Assembly: GCF_001659605.2 (NCBI RefSeq) | Contig: NC_035162.2 | Span: 8,947,248-9,011,247 of the forward strand | DNA length: 64,000 bases | DNA from: Manihot esculenta | Taxonomy: Eukaryota > Streptophyta > Magnoliopsida > Malpighiales > Euphorbiaceae | Direction: 5' to 3' | Shown: piece after piece, positions 25,301 through 35,900 of the stretch | How positions within the stretch are numbered: position 1 is the first letter of the stretch | How the letters are laid out: the number at the start of each line of letters is the position of its first letter | Made by a program: the position numbers and the translations under genes | The notes under the pieces: model-generated | The model's input: only the letters and a program-made list of their open reading frames with translations | Told to the model about the DNA's origin: nothing | Database searches by the model: none

Positions 25301-25652
25301 AAGCTTCTAAGGTTTAAAGGTTAGAAAATGGCGTAAAATTTAACGTGAGCTCTGAAATCAAGATGTTTTTCAAGTTTGCTTATTTTTCAAATTTATGCTA
25401 CTTGTTCAGCTGGGCACAGTTGGAGGAGGCACTCAGCTCGCATCTCAATCAGCTTGTCTGAACCTACTTGGGGTGAAGGGTGCATGCAAAGATTCCCCAG
25501 GCTCAAACGCAAGGCTTCTGGCTACCATTGTTGCTGGTTCTGTTCTGGCAGGGGAGCTGTCTCTTATGTCTGCTATTGCAGCTGGGCAGCTCGTTCAAAG
25601 CCATATGAAATACAACAGATCCATCAAAGATGCATCCAAAATAACTACCTGA
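22399..25652 (+). CDS. HMGR: 3-hydroxy-3-methylglutaryl-CoA reductase (HMGR)
   Basis: Four exons: 22399-23387, 23789-23970, 24684-25030 and 25410-25652, giving 586 aa. HMGR reduces HMG-CoA to mevalonate with NADPH, the committed step of the cytosolic isoprenoid pathway, in the ER membrane. The N-terminus has the RRR motif (residues 5-7) and two membrane spans (about 45-65 and 85-106). A variable linker precedes the catalytic domain. Family signatures are [36 protein letters not shown] (catalytic Glu), [16 protein letters not shown] (catalytic Lys), GQDPAQN (catalytic Asp) and a C-terminal SHMKYNR (catalytic His). The three introns are at the usual plant HMGR positions. Start: first ATG in the frame. 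Oddities: intron 1 has a weak donor (GTTCGA), and exon 4 begins with Leu where I recall Val before GTVGGGTQ. The protein resembles rubber-tree HMGR. Confidence 0.96.
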
Positions 25653-27098
25653 AGGAGGTACAATACAGCTGCTTTGTTTAGTTGAGACGACCAGAATTAA
25701 AAGTTAAAAGGAAAACTAGAAAAAAAAATACCAATAAGTATATAAATGAAGCTTTGTAGTACCTGTCGGCAAATGTTGAGGGGGACAAAGAAAGATTATA
25801 AAAACGTGGAAGAAGGCGTTAAAAATAAATTGGAGCCTGCTCTTGTTTTGCTGACTAGATACGTACTGCTTTTAAAATCCAGGGCCATGTGAATCTGGTG
25901 GTTCTCTTTCTTCACTGCTCTACAGTTGCGTGATCTTGAGGATAGGGGTGCATTAATTGTTTTTACTTGTTTCTGATGTCGTGATGCCATTGAATGCTCT
26001 CAGCTAGAGGACACCAGCATTTGGCATCTTCTTCTGCCAACCAAACTTGTGATCTTTCTTGTATTTACTCTTCATTTGCTTTGTGTATTAGTTTATGGAA
26101 GGAGATGTGTAATAGGGATTTATTTCTATCTAAAAATGTATTATCTGTTGCATAGCTCTGAATAATACCGTATTAAATGAAATCTGTTAGTTAGAATGGT
26201 GGGTATATAATTTAATTTTAAGTCGTAAAAGAAAAATATTTCCTTTCAAAAATTAATTATTCTCATAAAACTGGTGCAGAGTTGTGGTAATATTTGTTTG
26301 GAATGCAACAAAATCGTATTGGCAGGCCAAGGCACCACGCCATGGAAGTTTCTCTCAATTTTTAACCAAACGACACTTATTTTAGATGGTTATTCTTATG
26401 GATATATATAAGTTTTATTTGGTTATAGATAACTCAATTAAAATATTTTTTTTATAAAATTAAAGTTATTTTTTCCTTTAATGTATCATAGTAGTTTTGT
26501 TCCTCTACTTCAATTAAATTACTTCATAAAAAAATGAGTTTAACAATAAATAGTTAGTTGAGAATGAGACGCAATTGAATGCTGTGAGACACCCTACCCT
26601 CCCCTCCCCAACCACAAAATAAGAGTTGGTTCTCTTTGTTTTTAACCACGTACCTGGTGATGAGCAGAATCCGTGCGAATTAAAGAAGACAGCAACAACT
26701 GTTCTAGTCTAAGTTCTCGGCAGCGTGCATGTACTAGAGTTTTCCAGTAGCCATTAGTAGGGATAACATTCAAATTAGTGGAGAATCTGCTTAGTTTGTG
26801 GGTAAAAGTTTATTTATATAAAACAATTAACAAAATTTTAATTAAGATAATATTAAAAATTTATATAGTAATGATAATAATAAAATAAAAATAAATATTT
26901 TGAATTGTGTTTATCACCAGTTTTTTTAATCTCAACTATCTAAAAAAATTAAACTATTATATTTTTTTAATATATAATGTCCTTAGCTAGTCTAAATAAT
27001 TAGTGAATCGATTAAAAAAATTCATTTTTTATTACGTAAAATATAAATTCTACTATTATGAAAATTCAAACTAAATTTAATTACAAAAATTATTATTA
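25653..27098. other. Spacer between HMGR and the Pack-MULE
   Basis: The HMGR 3' UTR probably occupies the first few hundred bases (AATAAT-type signals near 26160). The remainder is AT-rich with no recognised gene. Confidence 0.5.
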
Positions 27099-27107
27099 AA
27101 AATTAAA

Positions 27108-27280
27108 GGGTAAACTGTAATTTAGTCCCTCTGGTTTAGTGAAATATAACGTTTCGTCCCTCTGTTTTAAAAAACCTTTAATTTAATCCTTCACATTTAA
27201 AAAAACTGTAAAATAATCCCTACCGTTAAATTTTCAGTTAACCTTCTGTTTATTTTAATAAAAATGACTAAACTACCCTT
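27108..27280 (+). repeat. Left terminal inverted repeat of the Pack-MULE
   Basis: 173 bp, matched base by base except for a few substitutions by the inverse of 29970-30142. It starts GGGTAAACTG, next to the 9-bp target duplication. Confidence 0.95.
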
Positions 27281-27295
27281 TTCTTCTCATTTTCT

Positions 27296-27431
27296 CTTTC
27301 TTTTCCCGATCGTCTTCTTCCTTTCCTTCTCCTCCTCCTCCTTCTTCTTTTTCTTCTTCTCCTTCTCTTTCTCCTTCTTTTCCCGATCCTTTCTCCTCCT
27401 CCTCCTCCTCCTCCTCCTCCTCCTCCTCCTA
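27296..27431. repeat. Pyrimidine-rich TTC/CCT low-complexity tract
   Basis: A tract made mostly of TTC, then an uninterrupted CCT run (about 27392-27429), just inside the left TIR. Apparent frames across it encode poly-Arg or poly-Ser/Phe runs and are not genes. Confidence 0.9.
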
Positions 27432-28398
27432 CGTAAGGCTTTGGAGGTGATGGATCCTCTTACAGCGTTTAGTCCATTTTCAGATATGAACTTGAAATCT
27501 TTTTCCACTATGAATGTCGTCCAGTGCTCCTGAAATGTAACATTATTAAATTTGCAAGTTTACAGGTTAGCGTGGTGTTGCTTAATTAAGGTTGAGCTAA
27601 AGATTCATGCAAATTTATCGAGGAATTGTTCTCCTATACCCTCATAACTTGTGGGGCTAGTTTGGGGCCATAACCGTTAGTGACTTGGAACTCTCTCTGC
27701 ATCTTTCAAAGAATTTTCATTACAAATACTGATGGGTCATCGTCTCCCTAGTTGCTGCCACCTGCATTATCGGCTGTCAGTAGCTCCTCTGTTTTCACCT
27801 GCAATTGCCAACCTGCTGAGTAAATGGAAAAGGAAATGCTCAATATTTTATGTATAGTCCGAAGAGAAAGAGAGTGAAAGCCACCTGCAAGAAGAACCCA
27901 TTGGAAGCTCTTATCCTAACACGTGTAGAATCATTCGAGTTTTTCACAATCTCAAATGTGTTGGAGATGGCTACTAATCCTAGGAATTGTTTGTTAAATA
28001 CCCTGAAGTTGAAATGGGTTTTCTCCTTCATTCACAGTGATAAGGACCGGAACGCAATATCGTTGGTATGCAAGTCCTGGTACGAGGTAGAGAGGTGGTG
28101 CCGGAGGAGGATTTTCGTCGGGAACTGTTACGCCGTCAGTCCGCCAATGGTGATTAGGAGATTTCCGGAGCTGAGATCGGTTGAGCTCAAAGGGAAGCCG
28201 CACTTCGCGGACTTCAATCTCGTCCCGGACGGTTGGGGTGGTTATGTTTACCCGTGGATCGAGGCCATGGCTAACGCATACCCTTGGCTGGAGGAGATCA
28301 GGTTGAAGAGAATGGTGGTTACGGATGAGACTTTGGAGCTGATTGCTAAGTCCTTTAAGAATTTCAAGGTCTTGGTGCTTTCATCATATGAGGGTTTC

Positions 28399-29777
28399 TA
28401 TAAGGCCCAGGCCTAGTAATTTTAATAAAAAAAAAAAAAAAGGGAAAATTGAGCATTAAAGCATTGGTTTCGGGAATGTCCCGAAACATTCCCGAAACCA
28501 GAAACCCGTCTTCCTCCTCCAGCAAAAGAGCAAAAGCTCTGCAAAAATATATATAAAAAAAAAAAAAAAATTCCTCTTTTAAATCCAAATCTCCTCCTTC
28601 TCAACCCAATCAACCCAGATCCTGTTTTAAACCTATATCCTGCTAAGAAATTCAATAATTTCTTCTAGAGGTTCCAAAATTGGGTATGTGAGTTTTATCC
28701 CTTTTATTCAATTTTTACGATATAATTTATTTTCTTTACCTTTTAATAGTGATTTTAGTGATTTGAGAATAAAAATGGGTTATGTTTTAGTTAGATCCAA
28801 TCAATGGGGTTTTATATTTATTTTTGGATTAATGATTTTCTTAGGTTGATTTAAATAATATTTACAGCTTATGGAGTATTTTTGTTGAGTTTGGGTATTT
28901 TTGGGAGGTCTAGCTATGCCGAGATACTGCCTAAATTTTCTTAAAAATATATATAAAAATATTTTAAAATTTCGTATTTTACGTTTTATATTATTGTTTT
29001 AGAGCATTTTTATTATTTGATATATTATTTTATTTTCTTTTTAATTTTAGGAGAGGATCCAGCTTCCCGGATAGATAATAGGGGTCCTCCTGCGACCTAG
29101 GTCTTTTGTCCCAAATATTCTGGTGAGTGGATAAATATATAACATTGATATTTTTTTTAAATATATTTATGTGTATATGTTACTTTGTTTATTTAAAATG
29201 GGAAAGGATAAAGTTAATTTATGTTTCTTGAATAAATGGAAATTAATTTAAAGCACAGCTGAATAAATAGCCGATTACACTCTGTATATGCACCGAACAG
29301 ATAACACCTTGATGACAGGTGATTTATTTTCAGCATGATATATTTATACTGTCTTTGGGACAGCACTTGATATACAGACAGCCTTTGGAGCGTATGTCAG
29401 GTGGTCACCCTTTGGGGGTAGCTCTGCACATGTGTATGACCAGTTTGGTGATCTACTCGGCAGTCCTCATCTTCTTGTTTGTCCTTCCTTCCATATCGTC
29501 CACTCAGAGTCTAGAGGAGGCCGGACTAATCCTAAGTTTTTTTTTGTCTTTTCTTTTTGTACTTTTGATAGATCATGTATAGATTGTACAGCCTAGTGGA
29601 AAATGTATTTTGTAAATATTTTATGAATTGACAGGTCTAACTATCAGTTTTTCTCTTTTATGCTTAATGTTTTGGAATTATAGCAGGTTACCTGTTTTTA
29701 TATTATAAATATCAGGGGAGGTTCTGTCAGTTTTCCTGGTCATATCCATCTTTACAGTTTTGGGTTTGGGTGTGACA
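28399..29777 (-). mobile_element. Nested solo LTR inserted in the captured auxin-receptor exon
   Basis: Read on the minus strand it starts TGTCACACCC and ends GGGCCTTATA. The flanking target copies are GTTTC (28394-28398) and ATTTC (29778-29782). Joining the exon across it restores the expected GAG GGT TTC TCT ACT GAT order, which fixes both ends. One target base and the terminal dinucleotide (TA in place of CA) each show a C-to-T change on the minus strand in CHG context, as expected of methylated repeats decaying. There is no internal retroelement region, so it is a solo LTR. A 15-bp palindrome lies inside. Confidence 0.85.
28465..28500. repeat. Perfect 15-bp inverted repeat in the nested LTR
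   Basis: TGGTTTCGGGAATGT at 28465-28479 and its exact inverse at 28486-28500 are separated by CCCGAA, a potential stable hairpin. Confidence 0.9.
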
Positions 29778-29969
29778 ATTTCTCTACTGATGGACTTGCC
29801 GCCATTGCTGCTAATTGCAGGTTTTCGTTTTTTCCTCTTCTCCACTCTTGAAGCATTCTTTTCCACTTAAACCATGATTGTTGGGTTGTGTGTGGTTGAC
29901 GAAGAAATGTGGTTTAGGAGGGGAAGAGGGGAAATGGAGGGAATTCTATTTGATTGAGTTTTTTTACTT

Positions 29970-30142
29970 AAGGGTAATTTTGTCATTTTTATTAAAATAA
30001 ACAGAAGGTTAACTGAAAATTTGACGGTAGGGATTATTTTACAGTTTTTTTAAATGTGAATGATTAAATTAAAGGTTTTTTAAAACAGAGGGACGAAACG
30101 TTATATTTCACTAAATCAGAGGGACTAAATTACAGTTTACCC
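29970..30142 (-). repeat. Right terminal inverted repeat of the Pack-MULE
   Basis: Inverse partner of 27108-27280. It ends CAGTTTACCC and is followed immediately by the target copy AAAATTAAA. Confidence 0.95.
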
Positions 30143-30274
30143 AAAATTAAATAATAACATGCTAATATAGGTAAAAAGACCAGTAATATTATGTAACACA
30201 ACAACACAACAAAGCTGATTAATCTGGTAACTTTCCCAACTATCTCATAAAGCCAAACACTTTATAAACAAAAT

Positions 30275-30347
30275 CGCCGTCTGTGGGAATCGAACCCACG
30301 ACCACATGGTTAAAAGCCATGCGCTCTACCAGCTGAGCTAAGACGGC
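30275..30347 (-). tRNA. tRNA-Lys (anticodon UUU)
   Basis: The 73-nt minus-strand sequence folds as a full cloverleaf. The acceptor stem is GCCGTCT/AGACGGC with discriminator G, the D arm has AGCTCAGCTGG, and the anticodon loop CTTTTAA is closed by CATGG/CCATG. The T arm has GGTTCGAATCC. No intron and no encoded CCA. Internal A and B boxes are present. A CAA triplet sits just upstream (30351-30349) and a short T run follows the 3' end, both usual for plant Pol III tRNA genes. Confidence 0.97.
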
Positions 30348-31098
30348 CTTGCTGTTTAACTGCCACTTAATAATATATAAAGGTGTTTAATTTAAATTAG
30401 CCCGCACAAACGGATGGCGGGAGATCAGAGCTGGCAGCATGTGACACACGTGCTGCTATTTTAGCATGACTGATATGATAGGAGAATTTTTAAAAATTCA
30501 TTAATTTATCCTTTTTAAAATTATTCAATTAAACTCTTACTTTATTTTATAAAATTAGACTCTAGCTTTTTTTATTGAAAAATGTTAGTCAATTAATTCT
30601 ATCTATAATTATAAAAATTAAATAATATAGATGATTAAAATTATAAAAATTAAACAAATAAAAATTTAAGACAATTAACTATATTTTTAATAAAAAAATA
30701 TTTTAATTAAGTGATTTGAAAAAAAAATAAACTAATAAATTTTTTAAAAATTTCAATGATGCATTTTTAATCGAATATATTTATTTTATTGAATATATTT
30801 ATTTTATTTGGTGAAATTCTAGTACGATACAACAAATAAATAGATAATAAATTTAGATACCCTGAGATAATTAATACGTCTCAAACCTTAATTTCCTTTT
30901 TCCTAAGAAAATTCATGGCAGATAACATGTATACACATTACAGAGAAAGAACAGAGAGGATCCAAGGTCGAATAAAAAAATACATGAAGGATCAAGTTTC
31001 AAAGCAGTCCTAACACAGTAACACAATGAATAGTTGATCGCCAAAAACAAACAGCACATACCCTTTTATACAAAAATCATCATAGTATAACCAATGCT
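30348..31098. other. Spacer with a MITE-like element
   Basis: Apart from the inverted-repeat element at 30483-30754, nothing is recognised. The stretch from about 30880 to 31098 is probably the 3' UTR of the minus-strand gene ending at 31099. Confidence 0.5.
30483..30754. repeat. MITE-like element with about 50-bp imperfect inverted ends
   Basis: The left end GAATTTTTAAAAATTCATTA is matched, inverted and diverged, by the right end at about 30705-30754. Length is about 270 bp, non-coding, and very AT-rich. No clear target duplication. Confidence 0.5.
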
Positions 31099-31512
31099 CT
31101 ATCTTGCGCATACTTGTTTCTGCTCCACAGAAAGGGAGGACCCCTTGATGAACTCCAAACAGTCTGCAATGGCTTCAGAATAAAAAGAATTAGAGCGTCC
31201 GAACGTCCTCATTCTGCAGTCACCTCGACCGGAGTTATAGCCGGAAACCTCCACCACTAAACCCCTCTTGCTGTTGCCGCTTCTCTTTCTCCTGACACTA
31301 TGATTATATCTACTCATACCTCTCTTCAAAGACTGTACAGCATGGCCATACGAAGATTTGCATGTAGTGAAGAGTTTGAACAGGTAGAAGAACCTGGTAC
31401 GTAGAGTTTGAACTGAAAATCTTTTTGGGTTTAGCCTGAAACCTCTGCCAGCTGCAGCTGCTCCATGGCATCTCCTCCTTATTTTGGAGTAACCCATCAT
31501 CAAAGGACTCAT
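31099..31512 (-). CDS. Small basic plant protein of unknown function
   Basis: A single-exon frame of 137 aa from the ATG at 31512; the same frame has ATGs at 31578, 31500 and 31497, so the start is uncertain. The protein is rich in Arg, Lys and Ser. It begins MSPLMMGYSKIRRRCHG, has a central GRGFRLNPKRFSVQTLRTRF block, and ends with MRTFGRSNSFYSEAIADCLE about 25 residues before the stop. The RSNSFYSEAIADCLEFI block reminds me of a small plant-only family of uncharacterised, possibly stress-related proteins; I cannot name it with certainty. No signal peptide or membrane span. Sequence of normal codon composition in an AT-rich spacer supports a real gene. Confidence 0.7.
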   Translation of the reverse strand: MSPLMMGYSKIRRRCHGAAAAGRGFRLNPKRFSVQTLRTRFFYLFKLFTTCKSSYGHAVQSLKRGMSRYNHSVRRKRSGNSKRGLVVEVSGYNSGRGDCRMRTFGRSNSFYSEAIADCLEFIKGSSLSVEQKQVCAR

Positions 31513-32927
31513 TTTTGGAAGACGAAGAGAGGCGTGGAAAAAACAAAGGTTTATATTTGTTATGGTGGGGAACATCAAATGTGTTTAGCGTGGATACGGT
31601 TAGATTATAAGTTGGATTAGTTTAATTCACAAATATAATTATAATGGCAGCCCGAGGAAGAGAAATGGTAGTGTTCCTTTTCAAATTAGGTGACTCAACT
31701 AAAATAGGTTTAGAATAAAGGCCAAATTGACTTCCAATCAACAAGTGATTTGGGCAACTAACTGCTTCTCATATAATTTAAATAGCGGTTAAGAAATTTA
31801 TTTTGGTCGATGATGGTAGGAAATTGGAAAATGAGAGGATTCAATTGACTATTCAACGGCAGACTTCAATTTAAATATTTTTTTTTTTTAATTTCAAATC
31901 ATCTTTCGAAAATGAGCAGATTGATATGATGGCGGCATGACTTATTGGATGAGAAAATCCGCCGTGTAGATATTGTTGGGTAGAAATTAGAATCGTTAAT
32001 AATGGGGCACAATTTTACAGAAATCCTGAAATAAAAAATTTTACTGAAATTTAATTCAGTTTATTTATTTTTTATTAAATTTATTGTTATTGAATATAAA
32101 ATTTTATTTATTAATTAATTTCTAAAATTTGTAATTAAAAAATAAAATTATATAAAATTTTATAAAAATTTATTTAAATTATTTTTTTATAAAATAAATT
32201 ATGTGAAGCGAAGAATATATAGAAAATTAAATTTATAATAAAATGATAAATAAATAATAATGGATGCTATAGAATTAGTTATATCCATGTTTTTAGATTA
32301 GTTTTTTTTGTCTATTAGATTGGAAGAAATTTTTGCACTTGAATTATTATTATTTTTTTTAAAATCAACAGAAAATAACATAAAATTACTTCTGTCAGCA
32401 TGTACACGTCTGCTTTCCACAATCCATAAGCTCATTCTCATGCATATTCAAGCCTCCTAACTCGACTATTTGTCAAACAAATTTGGAGACTAGTTGACTA
32501 AGACTTTTATTTATAAAGCTTCCTAATTGCTATTCAATTTTTTTTTTATACAATATATTTGCATTCACATTTTCATTATACATGAACAGTTCAGTACTAT
32601 CTTTTTTTTTTTTTTTTTTTTTTCCCTCAAAGTATTACTCGAGACTTGGATATCAGTGAATAGCATCGGCACGAGCTGAAGATGGGGTTGATCAAAACAA
32701 ATTAAACTAAACGTTTTTTTAAAAAAAGTTTGATGTTTTAACGTGATTCGTTAATGCTGAGTTAAGCACAGCTCAGCTTTCTCGTAGCTTTCCCACATCT
32801 GCACTTTGCCAGACTTCATCACTATCCCCAAATTGTAGTTGGTTTCTTAGGGTTTTCTGCAGATTTTTCCTCCTTAAAAATAAAAATAAAGAGGAAAATA
32901 TCTGAAATTAACAAAACCATATTTTAC
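31513..32927. other. Divergent spacer between the small minus-strand gene and PP7
   Basis: Presumably holds both promoters. Strongly AT-rich in the middle (32040-32360), with a T run at about 32601-32624. No gene recognised. Confidence 0.5.
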
Positions 32928-35900
32928 ATGTCATCAGCTTCTTCCCCACCGGATCCAAAATCGATCCCCGCACAAAATTCACCGGATGAAGCCGCGACCA
33001 CCGCCTGCTGCTCCTCCTCCTCCACCATCACCTCCTCTTCACCGCCAGTTGACATTCCTCTCTCTTGGCCTTCCGATGCCAAGCTCACCCTCGATTGGAT
33101 TCGACATTTCTCCTCTGCCTTGGACTGGTCTTCCAGAAATCTCCCTCCTTCAGATTTGCCATCCGTCTTGCCTGTTTCTGTCTTCGACTCTCTCGTCCTC
33201 ACCGCTTCCAAGATCCTTCACAAGGAGCCAAATTGCGTCAAAATTGACGATTGCCTTTCGCTTCCTGATTCCGCTGTTCTCGTTGTTGGAGACGTTCATG
33301 GCCAACTCCATGACCTTCTTTTCCTCTTGCAGGATGCTGGATTCCCTTCTCATAATCGCTTCTTTGTCTTCAATGGTGATTATGTTGACCGAGGCGCTTG
33401 GGGTCTCGAGACCTTCTTGCTCTTGTTAGCTTGGAAGGTAACACTTTATAGTGCTTCTCTCTGTATAATTCTAGATTTCACCTTCTCTATCTCTTTAGAC
33501 TTGTCGAGTATTCGGATGCTTCTTCTCACATCAGTTGATAAATGACATATCTTCATGCATCCACTAATGCTCTCTGTATTCTCTGCCGCTTTTATCCTTC
33601 TCCTGAATTTCTTTTTTTGGACAAGTGTCTGAATTCAATTCCTGTATCTTATTTCATGCAAGAAAACTATGACATATTCGCTCCATAGCTCAAGTTAGTA
33701 TAAGATATTGACTTCGAACATACAGTGAACTACAAAACTTATTGGAGAGTTACAAGAGAAGCTGAATTATTTCTGCAATTTGCCTTGATCTAAAATTGAT
33801 CTGAGATGAGAAACAATCTTTTGTATCATTTCAATTCATCAAAGAAATGAAAGAGATTTTTAAGACAAAGCAGATTCTTTCTAATGAAATGAAGATCTAG
33901 CTAGATGGAATTCTCTTTATTTTTTTATGATCTTACGTTATAATGCACTTCCACAAAATTTTTTACTTAAATAGATATTGCTAGATTAATTTCTTCACAA
34001 TGTTTTGTAAACAAACAATGTAGAACTGGGAACAATTATTAAGAGTCAGGTTTAATCTTCTGCAGAAAAAAGGGGAAATATAATCTAATGCAAGTCTATT
34101 TTATGGATCAGATTGCTAGATTCTAGGCTTTGTAGTAATTGTTTTATTTAAAAAATCATTTGACTTCTAATTTAGTTTACTTATCTGCTTTGTCTATGAC
34201 TTACTTATTCTCTGTTAACTCTTGTACTTCAGTAATGTACTCGGTTTTTTTTTTGTCCAACAATTGTTAACTTCAATTCAGGATACAAACTGCTTATTTT
34301 TTGCTTAAAAAAATTTGACCTTTGCTTCTTCCTTGCTATCAAATAATATCTATGGGACAATATTTTGCTTAGGTCTTTTTGCCTCAGAGAGTGTATCTCC
34401 TCCGTGGCAATCATGAATCCAAGTATTGTACATCTGTTTATGGCTTTGAGAAGGAAGTTTTGGCAAAGTACGGTGATAAAGGTAAGCATGTATATAGGAA
34501 GTGTTTGGGATGCTTTGAAGGGCTTCCCTTGGCCTCTGTTATAGCTGGCCATGTATACACTGCTCATGGAGGACTTTTCCGCAGTGTTGCCATCCCCCAA
34601 TCAAAGAGATCTAAAGGAAAGAAGAACCGAAGAATAATTCTTGATCCTGGGGCCGTCCCTTTAACCCTTGGTTCTTTTCAGGAATTGTCCACAGCTCGAA
34701 GATCAGTGCTTGACCCACCATGGGAAGGTTTGAATCTGATTCCTGGTGATGTTTTATGGTCTGATCCAACAATGAGACCAGGACTTTCACCTAATAAAGA
34801 AAGAGGCATTGGTCTATTGTGGGGACCTGATTGTACTGAAGAATTTTTGAAAAAGTTCCATCTAAAGGTTGTGCCGTGTTTGGATTTTCTTTTAAGCTGT
34901 TGTAGTTGTTTTACAATCCCTATCAACTTTGGCATGCTATTGGATGATTTTGGTTACTTATTTCTCTTTCAATTCTAAACAAGAGTTACTAAGTCTAGCA
35001 AAATTTAGAGAATATACTCCATATCTTAATTCTAAACTTGAAATATGAGTATGATAGAACTTCAGTTCTTTCATGGTGCTGACAATGATTTTGCAAGCAT
35101 GTGATTAATGCTATATGTGTTTCTCTCTCTCTGTCTCTCTTTCCTGCATGTGCTTTTCATTGTACTTCCCAAGTTGACATTGTACTAATTACTTTGGATA
35201 GTTGCTTGGGAAGAAAATGTTAGAAAACTGATATCAGAATCATGGTTTGTTGTTGTTGCCATAGCTAATAATCAGATCCCATGAAGGTCCTGATGCAAGA
35301 GAAAAGAGGCCTGGTCTTGCAGGGATGGATGAAGGGTACACCATAGATCATGTTGTAGAGTCAGGGAAGCTAATTACTGTGTTTAGTGCTCCAGACTACC
35401 CACAATTTCAGGTTTGCTTGAATTCTCCTTGATATAGCATCCTTTGTTTAGCACCGAGGATGTTGTTTTGCTTGTATATTAAGGATTTGATATTTTTGTA
35501 TTACGTGTGTATGTGTCCTCTTCATATAGTTCTCCTCAGGCCAAAAAGATATCAGAGCTGGAAAAGTTCGATGTCAATGTTTTTATTGTGGTACATTCAA
35601 GTAAAGGAAGGGGAGTTTTCCGTTTTTGTTGAGATATGTCTAATATTTGTACTGGACTTCATTACTTGGATTTGAATCGAATAGAAGCATGTTTCTGAAA
35701 GTCATAGTTGGTTATATTTGTAGATTTCTCATGGGCTTGAATGTAGAAATTCATGTTCAAAACCAAAATTTTCACTGAGTTTGTAATAGTTCAGTAGGTA
35801 GGATGTTGGTAATGGAAATACCAGGGTCTGCAATATAGGTCCATAATAGGTTTGGTTGGGCATGTGAATGTAGTATTTCTTTGTTGGAACTTGGAACAGT

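Larger units (their letters stand above)
27999..29821 (+). pseudogene. Captured exon-1 fragment of a TIR1/AFB-type auxin-receptor F-box gene, split by an LTR
   Basis: Bases from about 27999 to 28398 encode [20 protein letters not shown], continuing through [33 protein letters not shown] and [19 protein letters not shown] to the EGF at 28398. This is the end of the F-box and the first leucine-rich repeats of the AFB2/3 type. The next codons, STDGLAAIAANC, appear at 29783-29821, after a 1379-bp insertion. After the final CAG comes GTTTTCG, which fits the intron-1 donor of this gene family, so genomic DNA rather than cDNA was captured. The N-terminal F-box residues are disrupted and everything after exon 1 is absent, so it cannot be an auxin receptor. 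The intact donor gene is not in this window. Confidence 0.88.
27108..30142. mobile_element. Pack-MULE (Mutator-like element) carrying captured gene sequence
   Basis: The element begins GGGTAAACTGTAATTTAGTC and ends with the inverted form. The two 173-bp terminal inverted repeats differ at only a handful of positions. The exact 9-bp direct repeat AAAATTAAA flanks it (27099-27107 and 30143-30151), the target-site length typical of Mutator. Total length is 3035 bp. I find no MURA-type transposase inside, so it depends on one elsewhere. It holds a pyrimidine-rich low-complexity tract, unidentified sequence (27430-27990), an exon of a TIR1/AFB auxin-receptor gene, and a nested solo LTR of 1379 bp. 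Without the LTR the element is about 1.65 kb, a normal Pack-MULE size. Confidence 0.93.

Noticed and set aside
27264..27533. Open frames on both strands over the pyrimidine tract
   Set aside because: They encode Ser/Phe/Leu or Arg/Lys runs from a simple repeat and have no gene-like features.
27850..29821. Functional auxin receptor gene
   Set aside because: Only exon 1 is present, the F-box start is disrupted, an LTR splits the exon, and it lies inside transposon ends.
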